Assembly (NCBI GenBank): GCA_947254465.1
Contig: CAMYEU010000007.1
Coordinates: 1 to 20,121 of the forward strand
DNA length: 20,121 bases
DNA from: an uncultured Gemella sp.
Lineage (GTDB): Bacteria > Bacillota > Bacilli > Staphylococcales > Gemellaceae
Reading direction: 5' to 3'
The position numbers and the translations under genes were made by a program. This document shows, piece by piece, positions 1-7,769 of the stretch (position 1 is the first letter of the stretch; each line of letters starts with the position of its first letter). Below the pieces are notes generated by a model, which was not told the origin of the DNA, searched no databases, and worked only from the letters and a program-made list of their open reading frames with translations.

Positions 1-29
1 ATAGAATACAGATATAGTGATATAATTAT

Positions 30-77
30 AAGAAATTCCCATAGAGCGGAGAATTGTTCTAGGTGAGTTTCTTTTTT
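30..77 (+). terminator. Intrinsic terminator of an upstream gene outside the window
   Basis: Arms at 30-47 and 56-73 pair with two mismatches and two G-U pairs, and are followed by six T residues at 72-77. No coding sequence precedes it in the window, so it most likely ends a gene lying to the left. It isolates the glycosyltransferase gene from upstream transcription. Confidence 0.65.
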
Positions 78-132
78 ATATAACTAACATAAAGAATTAA
101 TACGTTTGCTATAAAAAAATGTTAAATTAGGT

Positions 133-138
133 TATAAT
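133..138 (+). promoter_or_regulatory. Probable -10 element for the glycosyltransferase gene
   Basis: A consensus TATAAT lies 38 bases before the start codon. No good -35 is present at 16-18 bp. The nearest TTGCTA (106-111) is 21 bp away, so the promoter assignment rests mainly on the -10. Confidence 0.4.
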
Positions 139-175
139 ATAAGTGATGGAAAATATGAAATAGAGGAAGATAATT

Positions 176-1378
176 ATGAAAATTTTACATGTATTAGCAC
201 AATTACCTATTAAGACAGGAAGTGGTGTATATTTTACTAATGTTATTGAAGGGCTTAAACAGTTTGAAGTTGAACAAGCTGCGGTTTATGCAACAACGCC
301 GGAATATGACTTTAATTTTTTAGATGAGAAATTTGAAGTTGAGTTTCAAGGCAAGGATATTAGTTTTCCTATCGTAGGTATGAGTGATATTATGCCTTAT
401 GAAAATACTCTGTACAAAAATATGACAGATAAAATGTTGGAAACTTGGCAAGAAGCATTCCGTAAAAAATTAGAAAAAGCTAAAAAAGAATTTAAGCCAG
501 ATGTTGTAATTACACATCACTTATGGATTTTAAGTTCTATAGTTTGTGATGTATTTGAAGGTGAAAAAGTAATTGGAGTTTGTCATAATACGGATATAAG
601 ACAAGCTGAAAAGAACCCAACAATGAAAGATAAGTATGTCAAAAATCTTGGTAAATTAGATAAGATATTAGCATTGAGCAGTGGTGTTATAGAAGGGATT
701 TCTAATATCTATAGCTACCCTGAGAATAAGATTGTAAATATTGGTGCTGGATATAATGAGAAGATTTTTTATCCTGTTGAAAAATACGAAAAACACGATA
801 ATGTAAAAATTCTATACGCAGGAAAATTTGATGAATCAAAAGGTTTTTATGAGTTGATAAAGGCATTTAGATTATTAGAGAAAAAAGACAATAATGTAGA
901 ATTAGAATTAATAGGGAACTTGAAAGAAGAGGATAGACCTAGGGTCGAAGTTTTAGTTGGTGATTCTAAAAAAATAAAAATATATAATGCCGTAGATCAA
1001 GCACATTTAGGAGAAATAATGCGACATAAGGATGTTTTTATACTACCATCTTATTTTGAGGGGTTAGGTCTTATTGCGGTCGAAGCTTTAGGAAGCGGAC
1101 TAAGAGTAGTTTCTACTGAGATAGAAGGACTTATAGAATTTCTTGGAGACAAAATAAATAATTCTGAGATAATAGAATACATAGCAATGCCAACTATTTA
1201 TGACACTGATAAGGCTGTTGAAGAAGAAAAACCAGAATTTGTAAATAGAATAGTAGGTGCTTTAGAACTTATGATAGAAAGAACAAGAGAGCAACGTGAG
1301 ATTCCTGCTGAGTTACTAGAAGAAATTGAATACCACTCTTGGAAGAGAAAAATAGAAATTATTTACAAATTATTGTAA
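176..1378 (+). CDS. GT4-type glycosyltransferase
   Basis: A 400-residue, soluble, GT-B-fold retaining glycosyltransferase of the GT4 family; donor and acceptor are unknown. The N-terminal acceptor domain opens with a short beta strand and a Gly-rich turn (GSGVYF, 15-20) and has an HH pair at 114-115. The C-terminal nucleotide-sugar domain starts near residue 210 (KILYAGKFDESKG), which fits the GT4 phosphate-binding region. The EX7E signature is seen as E295 and E303 in FEGLGLIAVEALGSG. There is no signal peptide or membrane helix. AGAGGA at 162-167 is spaced 8 bases from the ATG, which supports the start. The gene stands alone between a terminator and the polA leader, so context gives no pathway. 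A role in glycolipid, wall polymer or capsule synthesis is possible but is only inference from the family. Confidence 0.85.
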   Translation: MKILHVLAQLPIKTGSGVYFTNVIEGLKQFEVEQAAVYATTPEYDFNFLDEKFEVEFQGKDISFPIVGMSDIMPYENTLYKNMTDKMLETWQEAFRKKLEKAKKEFKPDVVITHHLWILSSIVCDVFEGEKVIGVCHNTDIRQAEKNPTMKDKYVKNLGKLDKILALSSGVIEGISNIYSYPENKIVNIGAGYNEKIFYPVEKYEKHDNVKILYAGKFDESKGFYELIKAFRLLEKKDNNVELELIGNLKEEDRPRVEVLVGDSKKIKIYNAVDQAHLGEIMRHKDVFILPSYFEGLGLIAVEALGSGLRVVSTEIEGLIEFLGDKINNSEIIEYIAMPTIYDTDKAVEEEKPEFVNRIVGALELMIERTREQREIPAELLEEIEYHSWKRKIEIIYKLL

Positions 1379-1505
1379 AATAATACTTAGTGATTATTTG
1401 TTAATGGTGGATTAAGCCAAACATTATAAATTTATCAATTTAAAATATGTAGATGTAAAGTTTTATATGCTTTACGATTAAGCTTTAATATTAAATAAAT
1501 TGTAC

Positions 1506-1573
1506 GGGAGTGACTAGAAAAAATCGCTTTGTAAAAATAAGATTTTTGAGTTGCTCCCATTTACACTTTTTTT
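1506..1573 (+). repeat. Large intergenic hairpin, copy 1 of a related family; possible terminator
   Basis: Arms 1506-1525 and 1541-1558 (GGGAG..ACT..AAATC against GATTTTTGAGTTGCTCCC) pair over about 18 bases with two G-U pairs and a small bulge. TGTA and TACA flank the arms, and a run of seven T lies a few bases downstream (1567-1573). Its arm resembles hairpins at 16218-16271 and 19978-20056. It could terminate the glycosyltransferase transcript, but it ends only about 20 bases before polA and leaves almost no room for a polA promoter after it. Confidence 0.6.
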
Positions 1574-1594
1574 AAGAATTATTAGGAGAAGAAA

Positions 1595-4234
1595 ATGGAT
1601 AAGATAATATTAATAGATGGTAATAGTTTAAGTTATCGTGCTTTTTACGCTATGCCAGCTTTAAAAAATAAAAAAGGACTTTATACAAATAGTGTATATG
1701 GTTTTACATTGATGCTAGAAAAAATCTTGGCAGATACTAATCCAAAATATGCGTTAGTTGCCTTTGATAAAGGAAAACAAACTTTTAGACATCAAAGTTA
1801 TGAAGCATACAAAGGGACTAGGGATAAAACTCCTAGCGAGTTAGTAGAGCAATTCGGATATGTTAGAGAACTTCTTGATTCATATGGAATAAAGTATGAA
1901 GAACATTTTGACTATGAAGCGGATGATATTATTGGAAGTTATGCTAAAATCGCTGAAAAAGAAGGTTTAGAAGTAATAATAGTGACTGGAGATAAAGATT
2001 TAACTCAACTAGCTAGTGAAAATATAACAATCTACTACACTAAGCGTGGTGTTACAGATATAGATTATTATACTCCTGAGTTTATTGCTGAAAAATATGG
2101 ATTAACTCCAGAGCAAATCGTTGATATGAAAGGGCTTATGGGGGATAAGAGCGATAATATTCCAGGTATTGCTGGAGTTGGTGAAAAGACTGCCATAAAA
2201 TTACTAACAGAATATAAAACTGTAGAAAATGTACTAGAAAATATTGATAATATTAGTGGTAAAAAACTAAAAGAGCGACTAACAGAAGGTCGAGAAGATG
2301 CTCTATTAAGTAAGAAGTTAGCTACTATTTATACTGAAGTTCCAGTTGATAATAAGTTAGAAGATTTAACATATAGTGAGAATGTAGAACTAAAAAGAGA
2401 GTTATTTGAAAAACTTGAATTTGTTTCATTTTTAAGAAAATTAGCTCAAGAGACTTCTACTGAAGAGGTAAGTGTAACTGTCGAAGAGACTGTTTCTCCT
2501 AAAAAAGAAATTAATATTGTTTTAGCAGATAAAAATATGAAAATAAATTTTACTGATAGTGCTTTGCATGTTGAGTGCTACACAGAAGATTACCATAACT
2601 CAGATGTTGTAGGAATAGTAGTCTATAAAGAAGGAACTGCTTATATTTTTAGTGAGGAACAATTTTTCACTAATGAGTTTGTAGTTGATTACCTTCAAAG
2701 TGAATTGACTAAAACCGTTTATGATTTCAAAAAGATTTTATTTATAGCGAAGAGAAACGGCGTAGATATTAACGGAGAAGTTTTCGATGTGAAAATTGTA
2801 TCATATCTTCTTGATGTTAATGCCAAAACTGAAATTGATAAAATCGTCCTTAACTATCTTGGGAAAATAATGAGTAGTGATGAAGAAATATATGGTAAGG
2901 GGGCAAAACGAGCTTTACCAGTTCAAGAAGTCATTAATCCCTATATAGCTGAAATTGCAGAGAGTATTGCATTGATGAAACCATTGATGGAAGAAAAACT
3001 TGCCGAAGAGAATATGACGGACTTGTATAAAGATATAGAGATTAAAGTGGCTAAAGTATTAGCTAATATGGAATTTGAAGGAATACATGTTAGTAAAAAA
3101 GCTCTTGAAGAAATGAGTGCAGAATTTGATGAAAGAATTAAAACTTTAGAAGCTAGCATATATACTTTAGCTGGTTCTGAATTCAATATAGCTTCACCTA
3201 AGCAGCTAGGGGTAGTATTATTTGAGGATCTAGGATTACCACCGATTAAGAAAACTAAGACAGGATATTCTACAGCTGTAGAGGTACTAGAACAACTACA
3301 ATATAGTCATGAAATTATTCCATTAATTATGGAATATAGAACGATTACAAAATTAAACTCGACTTATGCAAAAGGATTGGTTAAAGATATTACTCGAGAA
3401 GGGAAAATACATACACGTTATGAGCAAACATTAGCTCAAACAGGACGCTTATCATCAGTGAATCCAAATCTTCAAAATATACCAACAAGAATTGAAGAAG
3501 GGAAAAAAATTAGAAAAGCATTCGTTCCAGCTTCTGATGATAGAGTAATTTTATCTATTGACTATTCTCAAATAGAGCTTCGAGTATTAGCTCATATAGC
3601 ACAGGACGCAGGAATGATAGATGCCTTTAAACACGATGTAGATATTCATACTAAAACAGCTAGTGATGTTAATGGAGTTAGTCTTGATGAAGTGACGTCA
3701 TCGATGCGTCGAGAAGCTAAAGCTGTTAACTTCGGTATTGTATATGGAATTTCTGATTTTGGTTTATCTAACAATCTTGGGATTACTAGAAAACGTGCGA
3801 AAGAATTTATCGATAAATATTTAGAAACATTCAAAGGTGTTGATAAATATATGATTGATATTGTAGATTTTGCAAAAGAACATGGTTATGTAGAAACTTT
3901 ATTCAATAGAAGAAGAGCGTTACCGGATATTAATGCGAAGAATAAAATTGTAGCTAATCTAAATGCGCGTATTGCTATGAATTCACCAATTCAAGGAACT
4001 GCTGCGGATATTATAAAAATAGCTATGGTTAATGTATTTGAGTACTTAGAAAAAACAAATGTAGATGCAAAATTATTATTACAAGTACATGATGAATTAA
4101 TATTTGATGTAAATAAAGATATAGAAGAAGAGTTTACAAAAGAAATGATTAAAATTATGGAAGAAGCGGCTAATTTAGATGTTCAACTGAAAGCGGAGGC
4201 TAGTAGTGGAGCGTCATGGTATGATGCAAAATAA
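1595..4234 (+). CDS. polA: DNA polymerase I (family A)
   Basis: An 879-residue DNA polymerase I for lagging-strand maturation and excision repair, of usual length for Bacilli. The N-terminal 5' nuclease (1 to about 290) has the metal-binding IDGN start (D8), an EADD motif, TGDKD and the helix-hairpin region GIAGVGEKTA. The middle domain (about 300-470) resembles the vestigial 3'-5' exonuclease of Bacillus polymerases: the first motif reads VECYTED near 326-332 rather than DxE, so proofreading is probably absent. Polymerase motif A has catalytic D656 (SIDYSQIELR). Motif B has R706, K709, F713 and Y717. Motif C is QVHDE at 830-834 with D833. AGGAG lies 7 bases before the ATG. A perfect hairpin terminator follows. 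No convincing promoter was found, and transcription may originate upstream of the leader hairpin. Confidence 0.97.
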   Translation: MDKIILIDGNSLSYRAFYAMPALKNKKGLYTNSVYGFTLMLEKILADTNPKYALVAFDKGKQTFRHQSYEAYKGTRDKTPSELVEQFGYVRELLDSYGIKYEEHFDYEADDIIGSYAKIAEKEGLEVIIVTGDKDLTQLASENITIYYTKRGVTDIDYYTPEFIAEKYGLTPEQIVDMKGLMGDKSDNIPGIAGVGEKTAIKLLTEYKTVENVLENIDNISGKKLKERLTEGREDALLSKKLATIYTEVPVDNKLEDLTYSENVELKRELFEKLEFVSFLRKLAQETSTEEVSVTVEETVSPKKEINIVLADKNMKINFTDSALHVECYTEDYHNSDVVGIVVYKEGTAYIFSEEQFFTNEFVVDYLQSELTKTVYDFKKILFIAKRNGVDINGEVFDVKIVSYLLDVNAKTEIDKIVLNYLGKIMSSDEEIYGKGAKRALPVQEVINPYIAEIAESIALMKPLMEEKLAEENMTDLYKDIEIKVAKVLANMEFEGIHVSKKALEEMSAEFDERIKTLEASIYTLAGSEFNIASPKQLGVVLFEDLGLPPIKKTKTGYSTAVEVLEQLQYSHEIIPLIMEYRTITKLNSTYAKGLVKDITREGKIHTRYEQTLAQTGRLSSVNPNLQNIPTRIEEGKKIRKAFVPASDDRVILSIDYSQIELRVLAHIAQDAGMIDAFKHDVDIHTKTASDVNGVSLDEVTSSMRREAKAVNFGIVYGISDFGLSNNLGITRKRAKEFIDKYLETFKGVDKYMIDIVDFAKEHGYVETLFNRRRALPDINAKNKIVANLNARIAMNSPIQGTAADIIKIAMVNVFEYLEKTNVDAKLLLQVHDELIFDVNKDIEEEFTKEMIKIMEEAANLDVQLKAEASSGASWYDAK

Positions 4235-4278
4235 AGAGAGTATATAGAATTGTATAAATGTATTTTATAGTTTTCAGG

Positions 4279-4324
4279 AAAGCTAGTATATTAACAGATA
4301 AAACTGTTAATATACTAGCTTTTT
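4279..4324 (+). terminator. Intrinsic terminator of polA
   Basis: A perfect 19-bp inverted repeat (4279-4297 and 4304-4322) with a six-base loop runs directly into a T-run. It lies 45 bases after the polA stop. Confidence 0.9.
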
Positions 4325-4372
4325 ATAATTTTATTATTAAGTATAGATATAAAAATAATTATAAAAAATAAG

Positions 4373-4386
4373 TATAAACGCTTACA
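4373..4386 (+). promoter_or_regulatory. Candidate cre site (CcpA operator) for glutamate dehydrogenase
   Basis: TATAAACGCTTACA differs at one position from a cre sequence of the TGWAANCGNTNWCA type. It overlaps the -35 region of the promoter below. Carbon catabolite repression of catabolic glutamate dehydrogenase (rocG) is established in Bacillus, so the placement makes biological sense. CcpA binding here is inferred. Confidence 0.6.
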
Positions 4387-4410
4387 ATTCCATCTGATAT
4401 TTGATATAAT
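4382..4410 (+). promoter_or_regulatory. Extended -10 sigma-A promoter of the glutamate dehydrogenase gene
   Basis: TATAAT at 4405-4410 is preceded by TG plus one base (extended -10). A weak -35, TTACAA, lies at 4382-4387 with a 17-bp spacer. The weak -35 fits a promoter whose upstream part is shared with an operator. Confidence 0.7.
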
Positions 4411-4421
4411 TGAAAAAGAAT

Positions 4422-4440
4422 ATTACGTTTAAAATGTAAT
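4422..4440 (+). promoter_or_regulatory. 19-bp dyad in the glutamate dehydrogenase leader
   Basis: ATTACGTTT and AAATGTAAT form nine-base arms around a central A, with one mismatch as DNA (a G-U pair as RNA). It lies just after the expected transcription start. It could be a second operator or a small 5' UTR hairpin. No regulator is identified. Confidence 0.35.
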
Positions 4441-4469
4441 AAAAAATAACATTCTAAGGAGATGTGATT

Positions 4470-5729
4470 ATGAATAACAATCCGTTGGTTAATGCAAGAG
4501 AGCAAATTAAAGGTGCTTGTGAAGTTTTAGGTTATAAAGAAGAAGTGTATGAGTCTTTAAAAGATCCACAAAGATTTATTGAGATTTCTATACCTGTTAG
4601 AATGGATAATGGTAAAGTGAAGTACTTTAAAGGATTCCGTTCTCAGCACAATGATGCAATCGGTCCTACGAAAGGTGGATTAAGATTCCATCCACTTGTA
4701 ACAGCAGATGAAGTTAAAGCATTATCAATTTGGATGACATTTAAATGTGCTGTTGCTAATCTACCATATGGTGGAGGAAAAGGTGGTATTATTGTAGATC
4801 CAAAAGATTTATCAAAAGGTGAATTAGAAAGATTATCACGTGGATATATTCGAGGATTATATAAATATTTAGGTGAAAAACAAGATGTTCCTGCACCAGA
4901 CGTTAATACTAATGGACAAATCATGTCTTGGATGATTGACGAATATAATGTTCTTACAGGAGAACAAGGTATTGGAACGTTGACTGGTAAGCCATTGGAA
5001 TTAGGTGGTTCTCTTGGTAGAACACAAGCAACTGGATATGGAGTTGCACTCGCTGCAAAATTAGCATTAGAGAAATTAGGGAAATCTACAGAAGGTGCGA
5101 AGTTTGCTGTTCAAGGTTTTGGTAACGTAGGTAGTTATACAGTAGATACAGCTGTGAAGTTTGGAGCTACTGTAGTTGCTGTAACTGAGCGTGATGATGA
5201 TGGTATTCAATATGCTGTTTATCGTGAAGAGGGATTATCATACGTAGAACTTCAAGAATGTAAAGATAAGAGAATTAGATTCCATACATTACCAAACACA
5301 AAACGATTAACATTAGACGAATTCTGGGCTTTAGACGTAGATGTGGTATGTCCTTGTGCACTAGAGAATGCTATCGACGAAAAAGAAGCAAGTTTAATAA
5401 AAGCTACTGTTGTTTCTGAAGGGGCTAATGGTCCAGCAACTTTAGCAGGAGATAAAACTCTCCAAGAAAGAGGAATTGTAGTAATTCCTGATATTCTTGC
5501 GAACAGCGGTGGTGTTACTGTATCATATTTTGAATGGGTGCAAAACTTACAAGGTTACTACTGGACGGAAGAAGAAGTTGTAGAAAAACAAGCGAGAGTT
5601 ATGACAAAAGCATTTAATGACATATGGGAAGTGAAAGAAAGATTTGCTATTCCTATGAGAAAAGCAGCTTATGTAAATTCTATAGAAAAAATTGTTAAAA
5701 ATATGAAGCTAAAAGGTAAATTAAGCTAA
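4470..5729 (+). CDS. gudB: NAD-type glutamate dehydrogenase
   Basis: A 419-residue hexameric-type glutamate dehydrogenase that interconverts glutamate and 2-oxoglutarate plus ammonia in the cytoplasm. It resembles RocG/GudB of Bacillus in length and sequence. The N-terminal domain has TKGG (K68), K92 and the active-site stretch LPYGGGKGG with catalytic K104. D144 in APDVN is the expected catalytic aspartate. The Rossmann domain carries GFGNVG at 216-221. The ATG at 4470 is preferred over an in-frame GTG at 4464, because AAGGAG at 4456-4461 is 8 bases from the ATG but only 2 from the GTG. The gene is monocistronic between two hairpin terminators. The overlapping cre-like site suggests catabolic use when preferred sugars are scarce. 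I chose gudB over rocG or gluD on similarity only. Confidence 0.93.
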   Translation: MNNNPLVNAREQIKGACEVLGYKEEVYESLKDPQRFIEISIPVRMDNGKVKYFKGFRSQHNDAIGPTKGGLRFHPLVTADEVKALSIWMTFKCAVANLPYGGGKGGIIVDPKDLSKGELERLSRGYIRGLYKYLGEKQDVPAPDVNTNGQIMSWMIDEYNVLTGEQGIGTLTGKPLELGGSLGRTQATGYGVALAAKLALEKLGKSTEGAKFAVQGFGNVGSYTVDTAVKFGATVVAVTERDDDGIQYAVYREEGLSYVELQECKDKRIRFHTLPNTKRLTLDEFWALDVDVVCPCALENAIDEKEASLIKATVVSEGANGPATLAGDKTLQERGIVVIPDILANSGGVTVSYFEWVQNLQGYYWTEEEVVEKQARVMTKAFNDIWEVKERFAIPMRKAAYVNSIEKIVKNMKLKGKLS

Positions 5730-5739
5730 TTATAATTTA

Positions 5740-5783
5740 AAAGGTGAATCGCTAGGAAGAAAGATTTCTAGTGATTCACCTTT
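5740..5783. terminator. Shared bidirectional terminator between convergent genes
   Basis: Nineteen-base arms 5740-5758 and 5765-5783 pair with a few G-U or mismatched positions around a six-base loop. The plus-strand dehydrogenase stops 11 bases before it, and the minus-strand hydrolase stop begins 2 bases after it. T-rich sequence on both sides is short, so efficiency is uncertain. Confidence 0.75.
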
Positions 5784-5784
5784 G

Positions 5785-6612
5785 CTATTTATTCGAAAGA
5801 ACTTTGAGTATATAATCATCAAATTGATGTTGGAATATTTTTTTATAATCTAAAAATAAATAATGTTGAATTTCTACATTTTGTAGAGTTTCTAAAAGTT
5901 TGAGTTGGGTTTCAAGTGGAGTTTTTGCATCTAGGTATGATAGTCCGTAATGTACTTTTTGTGTTATTGAATTACTGAAATTTAGCACATCTATTGAATT
6001 TAGTGTGGAATATAGACGATCTATCTTGTCGGAAAAATCTCTTTCAAATTTATAAATATTTTTGAAGAAAGGATCTTTTTTATTATTGCTATAAGTATTT
6101 TTTATATCACAAAGTGAACAATCTAAGATGAATAGTTCTTTAATAGAATCGTAATAGCTAGAACAAACTATACTAATAGCAGCACCTTGACCTAGTCCAG
6201 TTACTAGAATTTCTTTATTAGGAAATAGTTTTTCAATGATGCTTATAGTATCTAACGCATCCTGAAATACTAGTTTAAAATATGGTGTTGATGAGTTGTT
6301 ATCAAAAAATGGGAAATGAGAACAAGGTGTTTTATTCTCGCTATTACCAGCTTGTCCTCTAATATGTAACGATGCTAAAGCATAGTTTAGCATACTATAT
6401 TTTGTTAAATTTAAGTAGTCTTTGTTTTTTACTTTGAATTCAGGGAAGTCAACTATAATACCTTTAATTTTTGACTTAGGAATAGCCAAATCTAGTTCTA
6501 TTTGTGAATTATCTTTTCCCTTAAAAATTATTTTTTTATACTTAACAAATGGATGGGGTATATCTATTACCTTTTCCTTATATTCCAGTTCTCTATTTTT
6601 TTCTAATTTCAT
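5785..6612 (-). CDS. CE7/AXE1-like alpha/beta hydrolase homologue lacking the nucleophile (predicted pseudo-esterase)
   Basis: A 275-residue protein that looks like a shortened, diverged paralogue of the hydrolase encoded just upstream. The shared landmarks are RGQAG at 85-89 (RGQGG in CE7 esterases) and the nucleophile elbow at 139-145. The elbow reads GLGQGAA instead of GxSQGG, so the serine is replaced by G141 (codon GGT, one base from AGT). The usual HGY oxyanion segment is also replaced (DFPEF, 55-59). A possible acid D228 (DAKTP) and histidines at 250 and 262 remain. There is no signal peptide or membrane helix. Its AGGAG overlaps the stop codon of the upstream gene, which predicts translational coupling. 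It is unlikely to hydrolyse esters by the normal route. It may bind a ligand or partner its neighbour. The frame is intact, so it is not an obvious pseudogene. Confidence 0.75.
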   Translation of the reverse strand: MKLEKNRELEYKEKVIDIPHPFVKYKKIIFKGKDNSQIELDLAIPKSKIKGIIVDFPEFKVKNKDYLNLTKYSMLNYALASLHIRGQAGNSENKTPCSHFPFFDNNSSTPYFKLVFQDALDTISIIEKLFPNKEILVTGLGQGAAISIVCSSYYDSIKELFILDCSLCDIKNTYSNNKKDPFFKNIYKFERDFSDKIDRLYSTLNSIDVLNFSNSITQKVHYGLSYLDAKTPLETQLKLLETLQNVEIQHYLFLDYKKIFQHQFDDYILKVLSNK

Positions 6613-6621
6613 GTTGGACTC

Positions 6622-7548
6622 CTATTCAACTTCTAATAAAAAGTTAACTATTTCATCATTGAAATTTGGGATGCTTTCATGGTAATACTTTTTATAAATG
6701 CAGGCTTTTTTTCTACTAGTAACTTCATTATATATTATTTTCTGAGTTTCTTTTGGACAATCTTCATCAAGATCAGTGATACCAAACAAAACAGAACATT
6801 TTAAATTTTTTGCGAAATTTAGGATGTCAAGATAGTAAAGGTTATTTAAGAATTTTTTAGTATTATCTCCGTTTGTATTAAACCAACGCGCGTGGTGAGT
6901 TAATTCACTGTAAGCATTATTTCTATTGTCTTTTTCATAGATATTTTTAAAATCTGCTAGGAAGGGATAGAGACTAATACATTTAGTTACATTTTTGTTT
7001 AGAGCTGAAAATATTATAGAAAATGCGCCTCCTTGTGATGCACCAAAACTAACAATCTCTTTTTTGTTAATGTCTTCAAAGGATGATATAATTTTAGATA
7101 AAATAAGAGTGTCTAGAATATTTTTATAAAAAATCATATTTTCTATGTTTTCATCAAGCCCCACTGTTAAATGACCAAAAACTGAAGGTGCAGAGTTTCC
7201 TAAATCTTTACTTTTACCACCTTGGTTTCTAAAATCTACGGCAACTACATCATATCCAAGGGAAGCGAATGTTGATTTTTCTAACCAGTTTCTACTTGAT
7301 GCGGGATAGCCGTGAAAATAAAATAATACAGGAATATTTTTCTGTGGATAGAGTGTTCTATATTTTATATTTTTTATGTATTTTGCATATATTATAGAAT
7401 TATCATAACTATTGAAGGTTAAATCATAGAATTCTATATTTTCAAATTTTGAAAATGAAGTTTTTTTAAAATCGTATTTATGTTGTATATTTTCGATAAG
7501 TTTTATTTTTTTATTCCAAAAAATATTGAATTCTATAAATTCATTCAT
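6622..7548 (-). CDS. Acetyl xylan esterase / cephalosporin-C deacetylase-like hydrolase (CE7, AXE1 family)
   Basis: A 308-residue cytoplasmic alpha/beta hydrolase; CE7 enzymes remove acetyl groups from sugars and related compounds and are about 320 residues long. Seen in order: FYFHGYP (77-82, oxyanion region), DFRNQGG (105-111, close to the CE7 RGQ motif), GHLTVG (125-130), the nucleophile elbow GASQGG with S171, an acid at D261 just before CP (264-265), and H290 in YYHES. The triad therefore looks complete. The ATG at 7548 is chosen over one 15 codons upstream because AGAGGTG (7553-7559 on the plus strand) is spaced four bases from it. It is the first gene of a two-gene operon with a degenerate paralogue. 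An 18-bp palindrome lies upstream. The true substrate is unknown; internal sugar-acetate release is plausible. Confidence 0.8.
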   Translation of the reverse strand: MNEFIEFNIFWNKKIKLIENIQHKYDFKKTSFSKFENIEFYDLTFNSYDNSIIYAKYIKNIKYRTLYPQKNIPVLFYFHGYPASSRNWLEKSTFASLGYDVVAVDFRNQGGKSKDLGNSAPSVFGHLTVGLDENIENMIFYKNILDTLILSKIISSFEDINKKEIVSFGASQGGAFSIIFSALNKNVTKCISLYPFLADFKNIYEKDNRNNAYSELTHHARWFNTNGDNTKKFLNNLYYLDILNFAKNLKCSVLFGITDLDEDCPKETQKIIYNEVTSRKKACIYKKYYHESIPNFNDEIVNFLLEVE

Positions 7549-7632
7549 TTCACACCTCTGATTAACGTTTTCATATATTTTATATACTAACACTCTGTAG
7601 AAGAAAATTCCAATATAATGAACTTAAAAATC

Positions 7633-7650
7633 ATGAAGTATATACTTCAT
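7633..7650. promoter_or_regulatory. 18-bp perfect palindrome between divergent genes
   Basis: ATGAAGTATATACTTCAT is identical to its own reverse complement over all 18 bases. It sits 85 bases upstream of the esterase start and 120 bases upstream of the CNNM gene start, before the CNNM promoter. Position and symmetry fit an operator for a dimeric regulator, probably acting on the esterase operon. No regulator gene lies adjacent. Confidence 0.45.
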
Positions 7651-7690
7651 TCTAAAAATAAATCAATATTCTAAGATGATGTTATAATAA

Positions 7691-7719
7691 TTGAAAAAAA
7701 AGTTTATATGTAGTAAAAT
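7691..7719 (+). promoter_or_regulatory. Sigma-A promoter of the CNNM/CorC gene
   Basis: TTGAAA (7691-7696) and TAAAAT (7714-7719) are separated by 17 bp and lie 50 bases upstream of the start codon. Confidence 0.65.
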
Positions 7720-7769
7720 TATTTATTAATGACTAAAAATTATAAGGAAAGAGGTTAAATTAAAACCAT

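Noticed and set aside
2570..2590. Loss of the DxE exonuclease motif in PolA
   Set aside because: Bacillus-type polymerase I enzymes show the same vestigial proofreading domain, so this is normal for the group and not a new finding.
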